The notes under the pieces are model-generated. The model was not told where the DNA came from. It worked only from the letters and a program-made list of their open reading frames with translations, and did not search any database. Both the position numbers and the translations under genes were made by a program. A DNA stretch of 64,000 nucleotides from Stigmatella aurantiaca DW4/3-1 (GTDB lineage: Bacteria > Myxococcota > Myxococcia > Myxococcales > Myxococcaceae), in the NCBI RefSeq assembly GCF_000165485.1, contig NC_014623.1:2189501-2253500 (forward strand). The letters run 5' to 3'. This document shows, piece after piece, positions 43,615 to 52,179 of the stretch (position 1 is the stretch's first letter; each line of letters opens with the position of its first letter).

Positions 43615-45294
43615 ATGGCCTTCGATGTGAAGAGGATCCTCGAGCAACTGGAGACCGGCGCGCCTGCCGAAACGGAAGTGCCGGTCTGGCAGCAGGAGAG
43701 TTGGGCAGATCCGGAAGGATTCGTTTCGGCCTTGGCGGTGGCCCATGCCGGCAAGGGCGCGCCGCTCAAGAGCCGGACGGGCCAGCACTACGACTTCTTT
43801 CATGATCTTGTGGTCCGCCATGGCAACACGGACCGCGCTGCGCTGAGGGTTTACGATCGCAGGAGTGGCTGGCAGGTGCTAACCTACCGGCAGCTCCATG
43901 AGCAATCGGCCCGGCGGGCCACGGAATGGGCCCGGCAAGGCGTCAAGGCGGGGGCAAAGGTCTGTCTGGTCTACTCGGTGGGAAACGAACTGCTGGTGTC
44001 GCTCGCCGCGGCCTTGGGATTGGGCGCCTGCATCAGCTTTCTGCCCGCGCAGGGCAAGCGCTTCCTCGCGCGCCGGTTGGCCGCGCTCGAGCCGGACCAC
44101 ATCGCCACGGAGCCTCATCAAGCCTTGTTGCTGGAGGGCTTCGAGAAGCAGCTGCTCCAGAGCCGGGGCCAGGCTGCCCCCGCGTTCACCTCGCACACCT
44201 ACAAGCCCGCCGAGCCGGTGGGACTGCTGTTCTCTCCCTTGGTGGAGCCGCCGGGCGTGCCGGTGCCGCTCCTCGCGGAGGATGCCTGGCGCGGCGCGAT
44301 GGTGGATGGCTTGCTCACCCTGGGGCTGGGGGCGGGAGAGCATCTGGCGGCTCCCGGCTATCACCCGCTGCAACACCTGCCTGCCTTTCTGTTCACGGTG
44401 TTGCTGCGCGGGGCCACCTATCTCCACTTGGAATTGGCCGATATCGAGGTCAATCCCTCGCTGCTCACGGAGCATCCCATTCGTGCCCTCGGAGTGACGC
44501 CCGCCCTGAGGGACGTGATGCTGCGGGCCCGGACACCGCTCAAGAATGTGTCCCATTGGTTCCGCAACCCCGAGGAGCCTCTCGACTGGCAATCCTGGCG
44601 TGCCTGGGTCAAGCAATGTGGCCTGTCAGAGGTTCCCTCCGCCAACGTGCTCGTGGATCCCTCGGCAGGGGGCGCTGTGCTCGTCTCATCCCGGCGGGTG
44701 CGGGATGTGCATACCGAGACCCCTCCGGCCCCGGGGCGACGCTGGGCGCTGCACGACGTCAACATGAGCGGCCAGCAAGCCCCTGGAGACCTGGGGGTGT
44801 TCACCCTGTTGCCGAACGAAGAGCGTCCGCCACCCTACGTGGTGCTCACCCGCTCCTATGGTGTGTATCACTACGGGGGACCGCGCTCGGCAAGGCGGGA
44901 GGGCCGCGTTTACCTGGCAGCCGAGGTGGCGGAGGCCGTGCAAAGCTTGCCTTTCGTCCGGGGCGCCACCGTGGTGACGGCCCCTACAGGCGGCGTCGCG
45001 GGCCATTACCGTTATGTGTTGCTTGTTTTCACGGGCTCACAAGCAGAACAGAGAGGTCCCTGGGCACAGGAGATTCGCCGTCTCCTGGAACTCCAGCTTG
45101 GCGCCGAGCATCTTCCGGACCGGATGGAGTTCATGCCCCTCTATGCTCGCCAGGTGGAGGGACGGGTAGACGAGGCCTGGTGCCACGCGCAATTCATGAC
45201 GGGCGCGCTTCACCGGAAGAGCTTGGATCCGCTTTTCCAGGCGCTGACCAAGCTCAGGGGGCGACTGCTGGAAAAAGAGGAGCGGGGTGTGTGA
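43615..45294 (+). CDS. Degenerate AMP-binding (acyl-CoA synthetase-like) protein of T6SS cluster
   Basis: 559 residues with the overall layout of an ANL adenylating enzyme: an entry segment (ALRVYDRRSGWQVLTYRQLHEQSARRAT, split here by count only), a nucleotide-fold segment with GLGACISFLP, a middle domain, and a C-terminal lid domain near 430-540. The catalytic signatures are missing. The phosphate-binding Ser/Thr/Gly loop is replaced by LLFSPLVEPPGVPVP, and the usual YGxTE, TGD and catalytic lysine motifs are not present. It is therefore probably a pseudoenzyme with a structural or regulatory role. It starts 4 bp after the giant gene and leads directly into the PAAR, TssA and TssG genes. Whether it belongs functionally to the T6SS is inferred from position. 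Confidence 0.7.
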   Translation: MAFDVKRILEQLETGAPAETEVPVWQQESWADPEGFVSALAVAHAGKGAPLKSRTGQHYDFFHDLVVRHGNTDRAALRVYDRRSGWQVLTYRQLHEQSARRATEWARQGVKAGAKVCLVYSVGNELLVSLAAALGLGACISFLPAQGKRFLARRLAALEPDHIATEPHQALLLEGFEKQLLQSRGQAAPAFTSHTYKPAEPVGLLFSPLVEPPGVPVPLLAEDAWRGAMVDGLLTLGLGAGEHLAAPGYHPLQHLPAFLFTVLLRGATYLHLELADIEVNPSLLTEHPIRALGVTPALRDVMLRARTPLKNVSHWFRNPEEPLDWQSWRAWVKQCGLSEVPSANVLVDPSAGGAVLVSSRRVRDVHTETPPAPGRRWALHDVNMSGQQAPGDLGVFTLLPNEERPPPYVVLTRSYGVYHYGGPRSARREGRVYLAAEVAEAVQSLPFVRGATVVTAPTGGVAGHYRYVLLVFTGSQAEQRGPWAQEIRRLLELQLGAEHLPDRMEFMPLYARQVEGRVDEAWCHAQFMTGALHRKSLDPLFQALTKLRGRLLEKEERGV

Positions 45295-45334
45295 GGATGG
45301 CACCTCCCGCGCGTCGAGCATGGGGAGGGTTTCC

Positions 45335-45721
45335 ATGGGAGTCCAGGTCGTTACAGGCGCGATGTTGCAGTGCAGCTTCGGCGCGGCCCCATCCTCATTG
45401 GTGGTGCTGCCCGCCAACAAGGTGATGGCCACGACGCCAGCGGCCAACATCATGGACAACAAGCCGATGGCGAACATCCTGCCGTTCGGCATGTGCATGT
45501 CGATGGCCAACCCCACCGTGGCCGCGGCCACGGCGGCGGCCCTGGGGGTGCTGACGCCCATGCCGTGCGTGCCCGCGACGGCGGCCCCCTGGGTTCCAGG
45601 GTGTCCCAAGGTGCTGATCGGCAACATGCCGGCCGTGGACAGCAACTGCAAGCTGATGTGCAACTGGGGAGGGGTCATCCAAGTCGTCTCCCCCGGACAG
45701 GTGACGGTGCAAGATGGGTGA
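45335..45721 (+). CDS. PAAR-like (DUF4280) spike-tip protein
   Basis: 128 residues, rich in Gly, Pro, Ala, Met and Cys. The start MGVQVVTGAMLQCSFG, the segment MATTPAANIMDNKP and the cysteine-bearing LTPMPCVPATAAPW and GCPKVLIGNMPAVDSNCKLMCNWGG are typical of DUF4280/PAAR-like proteins. These fold into a small cone that sharpens the VgrG spike and can carry effectors. No toxin extension is attached. The start was chosen at the ATG preceded by GGGGAGGG; an ATG five codons upstream is possible. Its end overlaps the start of the TssA-like gene by 8 bp. Confidence 0.82.
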   Translation: MGVQVVTGAMLQCSFGAAPSSLVVLPANKVMATTPAANIMDNKPMANILPFGMCMSMANPTVAAATAAALGVLTPMPCVPATAAPWVPGCPKVLIGNMPAVDSNCKLMCNWGGVIQVVSPGQVTVQDG

Positions 45722-46724
45722 GCCCGCCAAGGTGGCCGCCGCCCCCCTCGACCGGGGGCTCCTGAACACGGCGCTGGAGGCCGAGGCTCCTGACCTGGAG
45801 AGCTCGGATGAGCGGCTGGAGAAGGTCAACGGCCTCGTCTCCCGGAGCGATTATGCCGGTGCGGCCCGGGCCGCGGAGGCGCTGCTGCGCGAGGGCCTCT
45901 ACGATGTGAGGCTGGTGGGCCCCTACCTGCTGGGCCTTTTCATCGAGGGCGGGATCCAGGCGCTGCCGGTGATGTTTCACTCGCTCTCCAGCACCCTGCT
46001 GCGCAACTGGCAGTTCTTCGGGCCCAGTGAGCGCCGGGACATGTTCGCCGACGGGAGCCTGCGTTGGCTGCTCAAGGTGCTCAACAAGCACATCGAGCAC
46101 CACGAGCGGATCAAAGATGAGACCTGGCAGCGCTGGATCGCTCCGGCCAACCGTGAGCCCCTGGAGCAGGCGCTCGCGCTCAGCGAGGAGATCTTCTCCT
46201 CGTTCGGCCAGGCGATGCCGCGGAACGGTTGCGAAGCGCCCTTCCGCCGCCTGACCCAGTGGATGGAGGGACACCTGATGTCCCTGCCCTCCGCGGCGCC
46301 TCCCCCCGAGCCCGCGGCCGAGTCCGAACCGGCCGAGGTGTCCCAGCGGGAAGCCGTTGCCGAGCGGGAAGCCCCGCGGGCCCCGGTCCGGGAGGCGGGC
46401 CCCACGGTGCCTGTTTCGCCCGCGCTGGCGGAACTGATGCGCAAGCTGGCTGCGTTCGACACGCTCGTGCGGCGTCAGGACTTCCAGCGAGCCAGTGTGG
46501 TGGCGGCGGACGTGCTGGCGGTGATGGAGCGTTTTGATCCACGTGTTTATCTGCCTTCATTGTTCTCCCGGTTTTTCGCGGGGCTGAGCACGCACGCGGA
46601 GCAAGTGGAGTCGCTGCTGCAAGGCACCGAGTCCCTGTCCTTCCGCGCGCTCGATCAGCTCTACCGGGTGGATCTGGAGACCTTCCTGGCGTCTGGAGAG
46701 GGCTCTTCCGAGGCGGAGGAGTAG
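45714..46724 (+). CDS. tssA: TssA-like T6SS protein, IglI family
   Basis: 336 residues. The N-terminal half (~10-185) has DERLEKVNGLVSRSDYAGAARAAEALL, YLLGLFIEGGIQALP and NWQFFGP, then HHERIKDETWQRW, the pattern of the IglI-type T6SS proteins that take the TssA position in some clusters. A Pro/Glu-rich linker follows, and the C-terminal segment (~235-336) repeats the helical theme. The canonical ImpA N-terminal domain is absent. It is probably a baseplate or sheath-capping component. It overlaps the PAAR gene and is 4 bp from the next gene. Confidence 0.75.
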   Translation: MGEPAKVAAAPLDRGLLNTALEAEAPDLESSDERLEKVNGLVSRSDYAGAARAAEALLREGLYDVRLVGPYLLGLFIEGGIQALPVMFHSLSSTLLRNWQFFGPSERRDMFADGSLRWLLKVLNKHIEHHERIKDETWQRWIAPANREPLEQALALSEEIFSSFGQAMPRNGCEAPFRRLTQWMEGHLMSLPSAAPPPEPAAESEPAEVSQREAVAEREAPRAPVREAGPTVPVSPALAELMRKLAAFDTLVRRQDFQRASVVAADVLAVMERFDPRVYLPSLFSRFFAGLSTHAEQVESLLQGTESLSFRALDQLYRVDLETFLASGEGSSEAEE

Positions 46725-46728
46725 GGGC

Positions 46729-47607
46729 GTGGAGGGGCCGCTGGAGCAGCGCATTCGCGAGCGCATTCGCAGCTTCGACATCCCCGCGTTGCTGGAGGTG
46801 CTGGGGACTTCCGGCTACGGGGATGCCGAGATCGAATACCGCAGCCACCGGACCACGTTGCACCAGGCCCACCTGGTTCATGACATCCAGTTCGTCCATC
46901 AGCCGCGCAAGCGCGTCATCATCACGGTGAACGTCGGGCTGCTCAGCGCGCAATCCCCGCTGCCCTCGTTTCTCATGCGGACGATGGATCAGCTCGACCA
47001 CGAGCGGCTCGAGCGCTTCGTGGGATTTTTCGACCACCGGTTGCTCCAGGAATGTTTCGCCGGGCTCCACCCGGAGCGTGACGAGGCGCTGTTGCCCGGG
47101 TGGCCGGAGGCGGCGCGCGACCGGTTGCGCCTGCTGCGTCCTACCTGCCCGAGCACCCTGCACTGGCTCTTCAGCAAGACCTTTCCCGAGGCGGAGCTGT
47201 CGGTGCGCCGCGAGGCCCGCAAGCAGCGGCTTCCCGCACGTGAGATGCGGCTGGGGGCCAGCGCCCTGGGCGAGGGGGACGCCATGGGCGGCTTTGCCTC
47301 CGTTGCCACGGGGGGCATCGAAGTGCGAATTCACTGCAACGAGCCCCTGGCCAGCAGCGGGACTCCCTGGGCCGTGGAGGCCCGCCGCCGGTTCGATGCG
47401 GATGTGTTGCCGCTGCTCTCCGACAAGGTGTTGATGCTCAGTGTCATCCTCGTGTTACGCGAGCAGGAAAGCGTCTTGCGCATCGAGCGCGACAGCCACC
47501 TGGGCTATGATCCGCTGCAGGGGATTCCTCCGCAGCCCCAGCACGTCCTGCTCTTCTCGGGGGACACGTCGAGCCCCTCGGCCAAAGGAGCCCTGAGGCC
47601 CTCTTGA
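46729..47607 (+). CDS. tssG: TssG-like baseplate protein
   Basis: 292 residues, divergent but consistent with TssG (ImpH/VasB): an N-terminal FDIPALLEVL segment, a SHRTTLHQAHLV strand region, VIITVNVGLLSAQSPLPSFL with the Gly-Leu-x-Gly-x-x-Gly-like PLP turn, LERFVGFFDHRLL, and a C-terminal beta domain with LVLREQESVLRI. TssG pairs with TssF to form the baseplate wedge. The GTG start follows GGAGGAG after the tssA stop. The call rests on these patterns, on gene order and on the absence of any other TssG in the cluster, so the assignment is moderate. Confidence 0.65.
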   Translation: MEGPLEQRIRERIRSFDIPALLEVLGTSGYGDAEIEYRSHRTTLHQAHLVHDIQFVHQPRKRVIITVNVGLLSAQSPLPSFLMRTMDQLDHERLERFVGFFDHRLLQECFAGLHPERDEALLPGWPEAARDRLRLLRPTCPSTLHWLFSKTFPEAELSVRREARKQRLPAREMRLGASALGEGDAMGGFASVATGGIEVRIHCNEPLASSGTPWAVEARRRFDADVLPLLSDKVLMLSVILVLREQESVLRIERDSHLGYDPLQGIPPQPQHVLLFSGDTSSPSAKGALRPS

Positions 47608-47632
47608 CCCCTCGATTCACTTGTCCTTAAAT
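47604..47632 (+). promoter_or_regulatory. Possible sigma-70 promoter before tssB
   Basis: TTGACC (five of six matches) and TTAAAT (four of six) separated by exactly 17 bases, in the only gap over 100 bp inside the T6SS gene run. It overlaps the end of the tssG-like gene. It would give tssB, tssC and hcp their own transcript; consistent with the high demand for sheath and tube proteins, but untested. Confidence 0.45.
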
Positions 47633-47724
47633 GTTGATTCAGAACATCGTGGGCCACAATCCTGCAGGGGTCGGACGGGCGGCGGGTTTCCCGGAATGTG
47701 TTCCGCTTGGTGTAAGGAGAATCC

Positions 47725-48345
47725 GTGCCGATTCAGGACAGTTTGCCCAAGTCTCGTATTACCCTCACCTATCGCACCAACCTCAGTGGGAAAGAGGAGG
47801 ACGTCAAGCTTCCCTTCCGTGTCGTGGTGCTGGGCGACTTCTCGAGCGGGAGTTCCACGGATCGCCAGGTAGACCTGGAAGAGCGCAAGCTGCGCTCGGT
47901 CACGGGCTCCAACATCAACGAGCTGATGAAGGACATGGGCATGTCCCTCTCGTTCGAGGTGGATGACAAGCTTAGCGCCGATGGCAATGGGCGGATGGCA
48001 GTCAATCTGCCCATCGACCGGATGAAGTCTTTCCACCCGGATGAGATTGTCCACCACGTGCCCAAGCTCAAGGCGCTGCTGCTTTTGCGCAAGCTGTTGC
48101 TGGAAATGCAGGCGGACATCGACAACCGCAAGGATTTGCGGCGCAAGCTCTACGAGTTGTTCTCCAACAAGGCAGAGTTGCAGAAGTTGCTGGAGAGCGA
48201 TCAGCTCAAGAGCTACGCGAGCATGCGTCTGCCCGCCACTGCGAAGCCGCAAGCCGCGCAAGCCCCGCAGGCGGCTGCCGCGCCGGCTCAGGCCGCGCTC
48301 GTCGCCGACACCGTTCCCGCTGTGGCTCCCGCCAAGGCCACCTGA
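47725..48345 (+). CDS. tssB: TssB, contractile sheath small subunit
   Basis: 206 residues. The TssB/VipA core (~1-165) has SLPKSRITLTYRT, PFRVVVLGDFSSG, FHPDEIVHHVPKLKALLLLRKLLLEM and then a helical region; the last ~40 residues are a low-complexity Ala/Pro/Gln tail. With TssC it forms the contractile sheath. The GTG start has an ideal TAAGGAG five bases upstream, as expected for an abundant protein. The Ala/Pro tail makes it longer than typical TssB (~165-170). Confidence 0.95.
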   Translation: MPIQDSLPKSRITLTYRTNLSGKEEDVKLPFRVVVLGDFSSGSSTDRQVDLEERKLRSVTGSNINELMKDMGMSLSFEVDDKLSADGNGRMAVNLPIDRMKSFHPDEIVHHVPKLKALLLLRKLLLEMQADIDNRKDLRRKLYELFSNKAELQKLLESDQLKSYASMRLPATAKPQAAQAPQAAAAPAQAALVADTVPAVAPAKAT

Positions 48346-48386
48346 TTTCTCACATTCTCTTCTTCGTGCCGAGGAGCCCCTAGCTC

Positions 48387-49880
48387 ATGGCTGACAATAA
48401 GAATTATCTGAAAGAGTTGTTCCAGGTTCGCGGCCTCGAGGTTCCCCTCCAGGCCCAGCCGATGGTGGGGACCGGTCTGGTGCCCGCCGCCCACAGTGAC
48501 TTGCAGATGTCGGGGGACGAGCGGTTCATGTCCTCCCTGGCCGCGTTGCTCTACAACGTCGAGCCCATCCAAGACGAGGCGGGCGAGGCCCGCTTCGACA
48601 AGGGCGAGGTGATGAAGGCCATCGCTCGCATCGATGGCCTCATCGAGTCACAGATGAACGAGATCCTCCACGCCGAGGAGTTCCAGACGATGGAAGCCTC
48701 CTGGCGGGGATTGGAGGACCTCGTCAACCACACCAACTTCCAGGCCGACATCACCATCGACATCCTGGATGTCGCGAAGGAAGAGCTGAGCGAGGACTTC
48801 GAGAAGAACTCGAGCAACATCTTCTCCAGCGCGCTGTTCGACAAGATGTACATCAAGGAGTACGACCAGTTCGGCGGCAAGCCTTATGGGGTGATGCTGG
48901 GGCTGTATGAGTTCTCCGCCTCGCGCGCGGATCTCACCTGGCTGGAGCGCATGGGCAAGGTGGCCAATGCCGCGCACTGCCCCTTCGTCTCCGCGGTCAG
49001 CCCCAAGTTCTTCGATTGTGAGAGCATCGAGCAGCTCGAGTCGCTCAAGAACCTGGATGGCGTGCTGAGCCACCCGCGCTACAGCAAGTGGATGGAGCTG
49101 CGCGACAAGGAAGAGGCGGCCTACATTGGCTTGACGCTGCCGCGCTACGTGGTGCGGCTGCCGTGGGATCCGGACCGCAACCCCTGCGACGTGCTGAACT
49201 TCAAGGAGGACGCGGAGGGGGACTCGAAGAAATACCTGTGGGGCAATGCGTCCTACCTGATGGGCCGCAACCTGGTGAAGGCCTTCGAGCAGTCGGGGTG
49301 GTGCCAGTCGATCCGTGGCCCCAAGGGCGGCGGGCTCGTCACCGGGCTGCCGGTGGATACCTTCACCCTGCGCGGGCAGAAGATGATCCAGGCGCCGGTG
49401 GAGATCGCCATCCCGGATTATCGCGAGTACGAGTTCGCCCGCAATGGCTTCATTCCGCTGGTGCACCGCAAGGGCTCCAGCGAGGCGACCTTCTTCAGCA
49501 CCCAGTCCATCAAGCGGGCCAAGAAGTTCAAGGACCCGAAGGATTCGGAAAACGCGCAGCTGGTCACCAACCTGGCGTACACGTTCTCCATCACCCGGCT
49601 GGCGCACTACATCAAGAGCATCGCGCGCGATAACATCGGGAGCACGGCCGACGCGGGCTATGTCCAGCGGCAGCTCGACGCCTGGCTCGCCGGATACATC
49701 ACCACGGTGGTGAATCCGGATGACCTGACGTTGCGGCGCTTCCCTTTCAAGGCCACTCAGGTCATTGTGGAGTCCCGGCCCGGTGAGCTGGGCTGGTACG
49801 ACTGCAAGGTGTCGGTCCTGCCGCACATCCAGTTCGAAGGCCTCAATGTGGAGTTGATGCTGGAGTCCCGCCTGGGGTAG
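48387..49880 (+). CDS. tssC: TssC, contractile sheath large subunit
   Basis: 497 residues, standard length for TssC/VipB. Recognised by ARIDGLIESQMNEILHAEEF, SWRGLEDLV, LFDKMYIKEYDQFGGKPYGVMLG, GLTLPRYVVRLPW, the YLWGNASYLMGRNLVKAF region, and a C-terminal YITTVVNPDDLTLRRFPFKATQ with the QLDAWLAGY helix. Polymerises with TssB around the Hcp tube and contracts to drive secretion. Separated from tssB by 41 bp and from the Hcp-like gene by 48 bp, the usual order. Confidence 0.97.
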   Translation: MADNKNYLKELFQVRGLEVPLQAQPMVGTGLVPAAHSDLQMSGDERFMSSLAALLYNVEPIQDEAGEARFDKGEVMKAIARIDGLIESQMNEILHAEEFQTMEASWRGLEDLVNHTNFQADITIDILDVAKEELSEDFEKNSSNIFSSALFDKMYIKEYDQFGGKPYGVMLGLYEFSASRADLTWLERMGKVANAAHCPFVSAVSPKFFDCESIEQLESLKNLDGVLSHPRYSKWMELRDKEEAAYIGLTLPRYVVRLPWDPDRNPCDVLNFKEDAEGDSKKYLWGNASYLMGRNLVKAFEQSGWCQSIRGPKGGGLVTGLPVDTFTLRGQKMIQAPVEIAIPDYREYEFARNGFIPLVHRKGSSEATFFSTQSIKRAKKFKDPKDSENAQLVTNLAYTFSITRLAHYIKSIARDNIGSTADAGYVQRQLDAWLAGYITTVVNPDDLTLRRFPFKATQVIVESRPGELGWYDCKVSVLPHIQFEGLNVELMLESRLG

Positions 49881-49928
49881 CCAGGTCTCGTTGCAGTCTC
49901 TACGCCGCAGTCCAATAGGAGGGGAGCA

Positions 49929-50504
49929 ATGCCTCAATTCGCTCGTTCCCTGGATGTGTACCAGGGGTTCAATTTCAAGAAGGACAAGCAGGCGCCCGTG
50001 GGCTTCATCACCGAGATGAAGATCGGCGAGGTGGCCCTGGTCGCGGACCAGACGACCCTGCTGGATCCGGAGCAGCCCGGCAAGAACCTGCCCGCGGTGG
50101 TGGGTGTGCTCAACCACTACCTGTGGGAGACGGGCAACACGGACGCCATGTACCTGTCCATGCAGGTCTCGACGAACAACAAGCAGGTGGTGGCCGCCGC
50201 GCTGCTGGGGACCCTGTCCAACGTCGAGGTGACGTTCAAGTACACCATCTACGAGTACGACCCGCTCGCGAAGAAGTACTTCAAGTCGAACTACATCGAC
50301 GCGGCGCTCAAGGGCATTCTGGAGAAGAACGGGGACCGGCTGAACCTGGAAGTCGCGGATGACGAGTCCAGGGAAGTGCAGGCGCCCAAGAACTTCACCC
50401 TCCAGGTCGGCATCAAGCCGCACTCGACGGAGCAGGCGATCAACCTGGCCACGGGTTCGAGCAAGAACGTCGTCAAGAAGTGGGGCGTCACCGAGGCCGC
50501 CTAG
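49929..50504 (+). CDS. Hcp-like (TssD) tube protein
   Basis: 191 residues starting at an ATG three bases after AGGAGGGG. The sequence is beta-rich with one helix (TDAMYLSMQVSTNNKQV region) and the strands VEVTFKYTIYEYDPLAKKYF and NLEVADDESREV, compatible with the Hcp barrel. It follows tssC, where hcp normally lies, and no other Hcp candidate is present in the cluster. It lacks some motifs of proteobacterial Hcp (e.g. the typical start), so the identity rests on size, fold-like pattern and position. If correct, hexamers of it stack to form the secreted inner tube. Confidence 0.7.
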   Translation: MPQFARSLDVYQGFNFKKDKQAPVGFITEMKIGEVALVADQTTLLDPEQPGKNLPAVVGVLNHYLWETGNTDAMYLSMQVSTNNKQVVAAALLGTLSNVEVTFKYTIYEYDPLAKKYFKSNYIDAALKGILEKNGDRLNLEVADDESREVQAPKNFTLQVGIKPHSTEQAINLATGSSKNVVKKWGVTEAA

Positions 50505-50529
50505 CGAGCCTGCGTCAGGAAAGCATTCC

Positions 50530-51783
50530 ATGCAGCGCCACAAGCTCGCGCGGGTCCGCTGGCAGGTTGGCCAAACGCTCCTTCCCGAGCACTTTCGCGC
50601 CCAGGACGAGGCGCTTTCGTCCGAGACGCGGCTGCATGCCGAGCTGTCCGGGTTGCCTCAGGTCGGTATCGCCTCCTTCGCTTGGAGCGAGGCGTTGCTG
50701 GCCGAGGGCAGCCTCGCCGTGTCTACCCTGACCGCCGTCCTGCCAGGAGGTTTCCTGGTGGACGTGCCGGGCAATGCCGTCCTTCCACCGCTCTCGCTCG
50801 AAGCCACCGGCCGCGCGGAGGTCACCGTCCACCTCCACCTGCTGGATGAGACGCGCGGCGCGGAAGGGGTGCCGCTCTACGCGGATGAGCCGCCCAGCGT
50901 GCAGCGGTACTTGAGCCGGTTGCAGCTCTCCAGCGAGCAGTCCGTGGACCGGGCCCTCTCGTCGATGGAGCTGGTGGCCTTCTCCAAGAACCTCGAAGGG
51001 GCTTGGCGCCCCGCGGCCCGGAAGGTGCCGCCGCTGTTGCTGGTGGGGGCCAACCCCTTCCTCAATGAGCTCCTGAGCGAGTTGGACCTGCTGCTGGAGA
51101 AGGCCCACGGCCAGCTGCGCACCCTGCTGCTGGACAGCTATCAGCGCAGCGAGCGGCTGGCGAGCGCCCGGAGAACCCTTCTCGAGGTGCGCCGCCTGCA
51201 GTCGCTGCGCGTGGACATGCGCGGCGGCATCTGCCCGCATCCCTACGCCTTCTTCGATGCCCTGCGCCGGTTCTACTTCGAGGTGTGTTGCTACCTGGAG
51301 TTGGAGCCGGATGGCGCCTTGCCCGCGTACCGGCACGATGAGCTGGGGGCGGGGTTGTGGGGGTGGATGGATCTGCTCAACCGCGCCTTCCGGCCCGAGG
51401 ACACGCGGCTCACCTACAAGCCCTTCGAGAGCAAGGAAGGGCAGTTCATTCTCACCCCGCTTCCCACGCTGGATGAGGGCGTGCAGAGCGAGCTGTACCT
51501 CCTGGTGCGGAGCGAGGATCCCAGTCGGCCGCCCTCGATGGAGGGGGTGAAGGTGGCGAGCCCGTCCCGCTTGTCCGCGGTGCGCCGGCTGGCGCTTCGG
51601 GGCATCCCCTTCCAGCATGTGCCGCACCCTGCGTTTCCTCATGCCTTCGGGCCAGAGATCTCCTGGTACAAGTTGTCGCTGGGTGAGGAGTGGCAGTACG
51701 CCCTGCGTGACAACGGCATGGCCTTCTACGCCACCCCTGCGCTTCAGGGGACCCAGGTGTTTCTCTTCTGGCGCAGGGCGTAA
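50530..51783 (+). CDS. tssK: TssK, baseplate-to-membrane connector
   Basis: 417 residues. The TssK/VasE signature begins at the N-terminus (RVRWQVGQTLLPEHFRAQDEAL, where the HF pair is diagnostic); the shell domain is beta-rich (GGFLVDVPGNAVLPP, VHLHLLDETRG), then a helical neck (~170-260) and a C-terminal receptor-like domain follow. TssK links the TssF/TssG wedge to TssL/TssM. The ATG was selected to begin at MQRHKLARV; AGGAAAG lies about ten bases upstream. It starts 25 bp after hcp and is 3 bp from tssE. Confidence 0.9.
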   Translation: MQRHKLARVRWQVGQTLLPEHFRAQDEALSSETRLHAELSGLPQVGIASFAWSEALLAEGSLAVSTLTAVLPGGFLVDVPGNAVLPPLSLEATGRAEVTVHLHLLDETRGAEGVPLYADEPPSVQRYLSRLQLSSEQSVDRALSSMELVAFSKNLEGAWRPAARKVPPLLLVGANPFLNELLSELDLLLEKAHGQLRTLLLDSYQRSERLASARRTLLEVRRLQSLRVDMRGGICPHPYAFFDALRRFYFEVCCYLELEPDGALPAYRHDELGAGLWGWMDLLNRAFRPEDTRLTYKPFESKEGQFILTPLPTLDEGVQSELYLLVRSEDPSRPPSMEGVKVASPSRLSAVRRLALRGIPFQHVPHPAFPHAFGPEISWYKLSLGEEWQYALRDNGMAFYATPALQGTQVFLFWRRA

Positions 51784-51786
51784 GCG

Positions 51787-52179
51787 ATGGCGCGCCCCTC
51801 CTTCCTCGACAAGTTCACCAGCAATTGGCAGCGCTCGGAAGACGAGGGCGAGCTGCAGCGGGTGTGTCAGAACATCGAAGCGGTGCTCAACACCAAGGAG
51901 GGCTATGGGTACTTCGTCGAAGGCTTCGGGCTGGGGCGCTACACGGAGAAGTTCGGCACCCGAGACCTGATGAAGACGCTGACCCAGGAAATCCTGCACT
52001 CGGTGGAGCGCCATGAGCCGCGCCTGCAAGAGGTGGAGCTGACGCTGCGGGGCCAGGACTCCGGGTTGTGGCTGCACTTCGTCTTGACTGGCTCCTTGCT
52101 TGGCTCTCCCTGTACGCTGCGGATCCTCTTTCACACCATCAGTGGCCAGGTGCGGGTGGAAGAGGACGAGGAGGGATGA
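51787..52179 (+). CDS. tssE: TssE, gp25-like baseplate protein
   Basis: 130 residues with a lysozyme-like gp25/GPW domain: FLDKFTSNW at the start, the QNIEAVLNTKEGYGYF loop and IEAVLNT-type helix, RHEPRLQEVELTLR, and a final beta-hairpin (CTLRILFHTISGQVRV). The ERHEPR segment is the conserved EPRL-type motif of the family. TssE joins the sheath to the baseplate. Its stop overlaps the start of the VgrG-like gene (ATGA). Confidence 0.93.
   Translation: MARPSFLDKFTSNWQRSEDEGELQRVCQNIEAVLNTKEGYGYFVEGFGLGRYTEKFGTRDLMKTLTQEILHSVERHEPRLQEVELTLRGQDSGLWLHFVLTGSLLGSPCTLRILFHTISGQVRVEEDEEG

Noticed and set aside
43615-45294. AMP-binding protein as a sign of an NRPS/PKS gene cluster
   Set aside because: The adenylation motifs are degenerate, and no carrier, condensation or ketosynthase domains are nearby; all following genes are T6SS.
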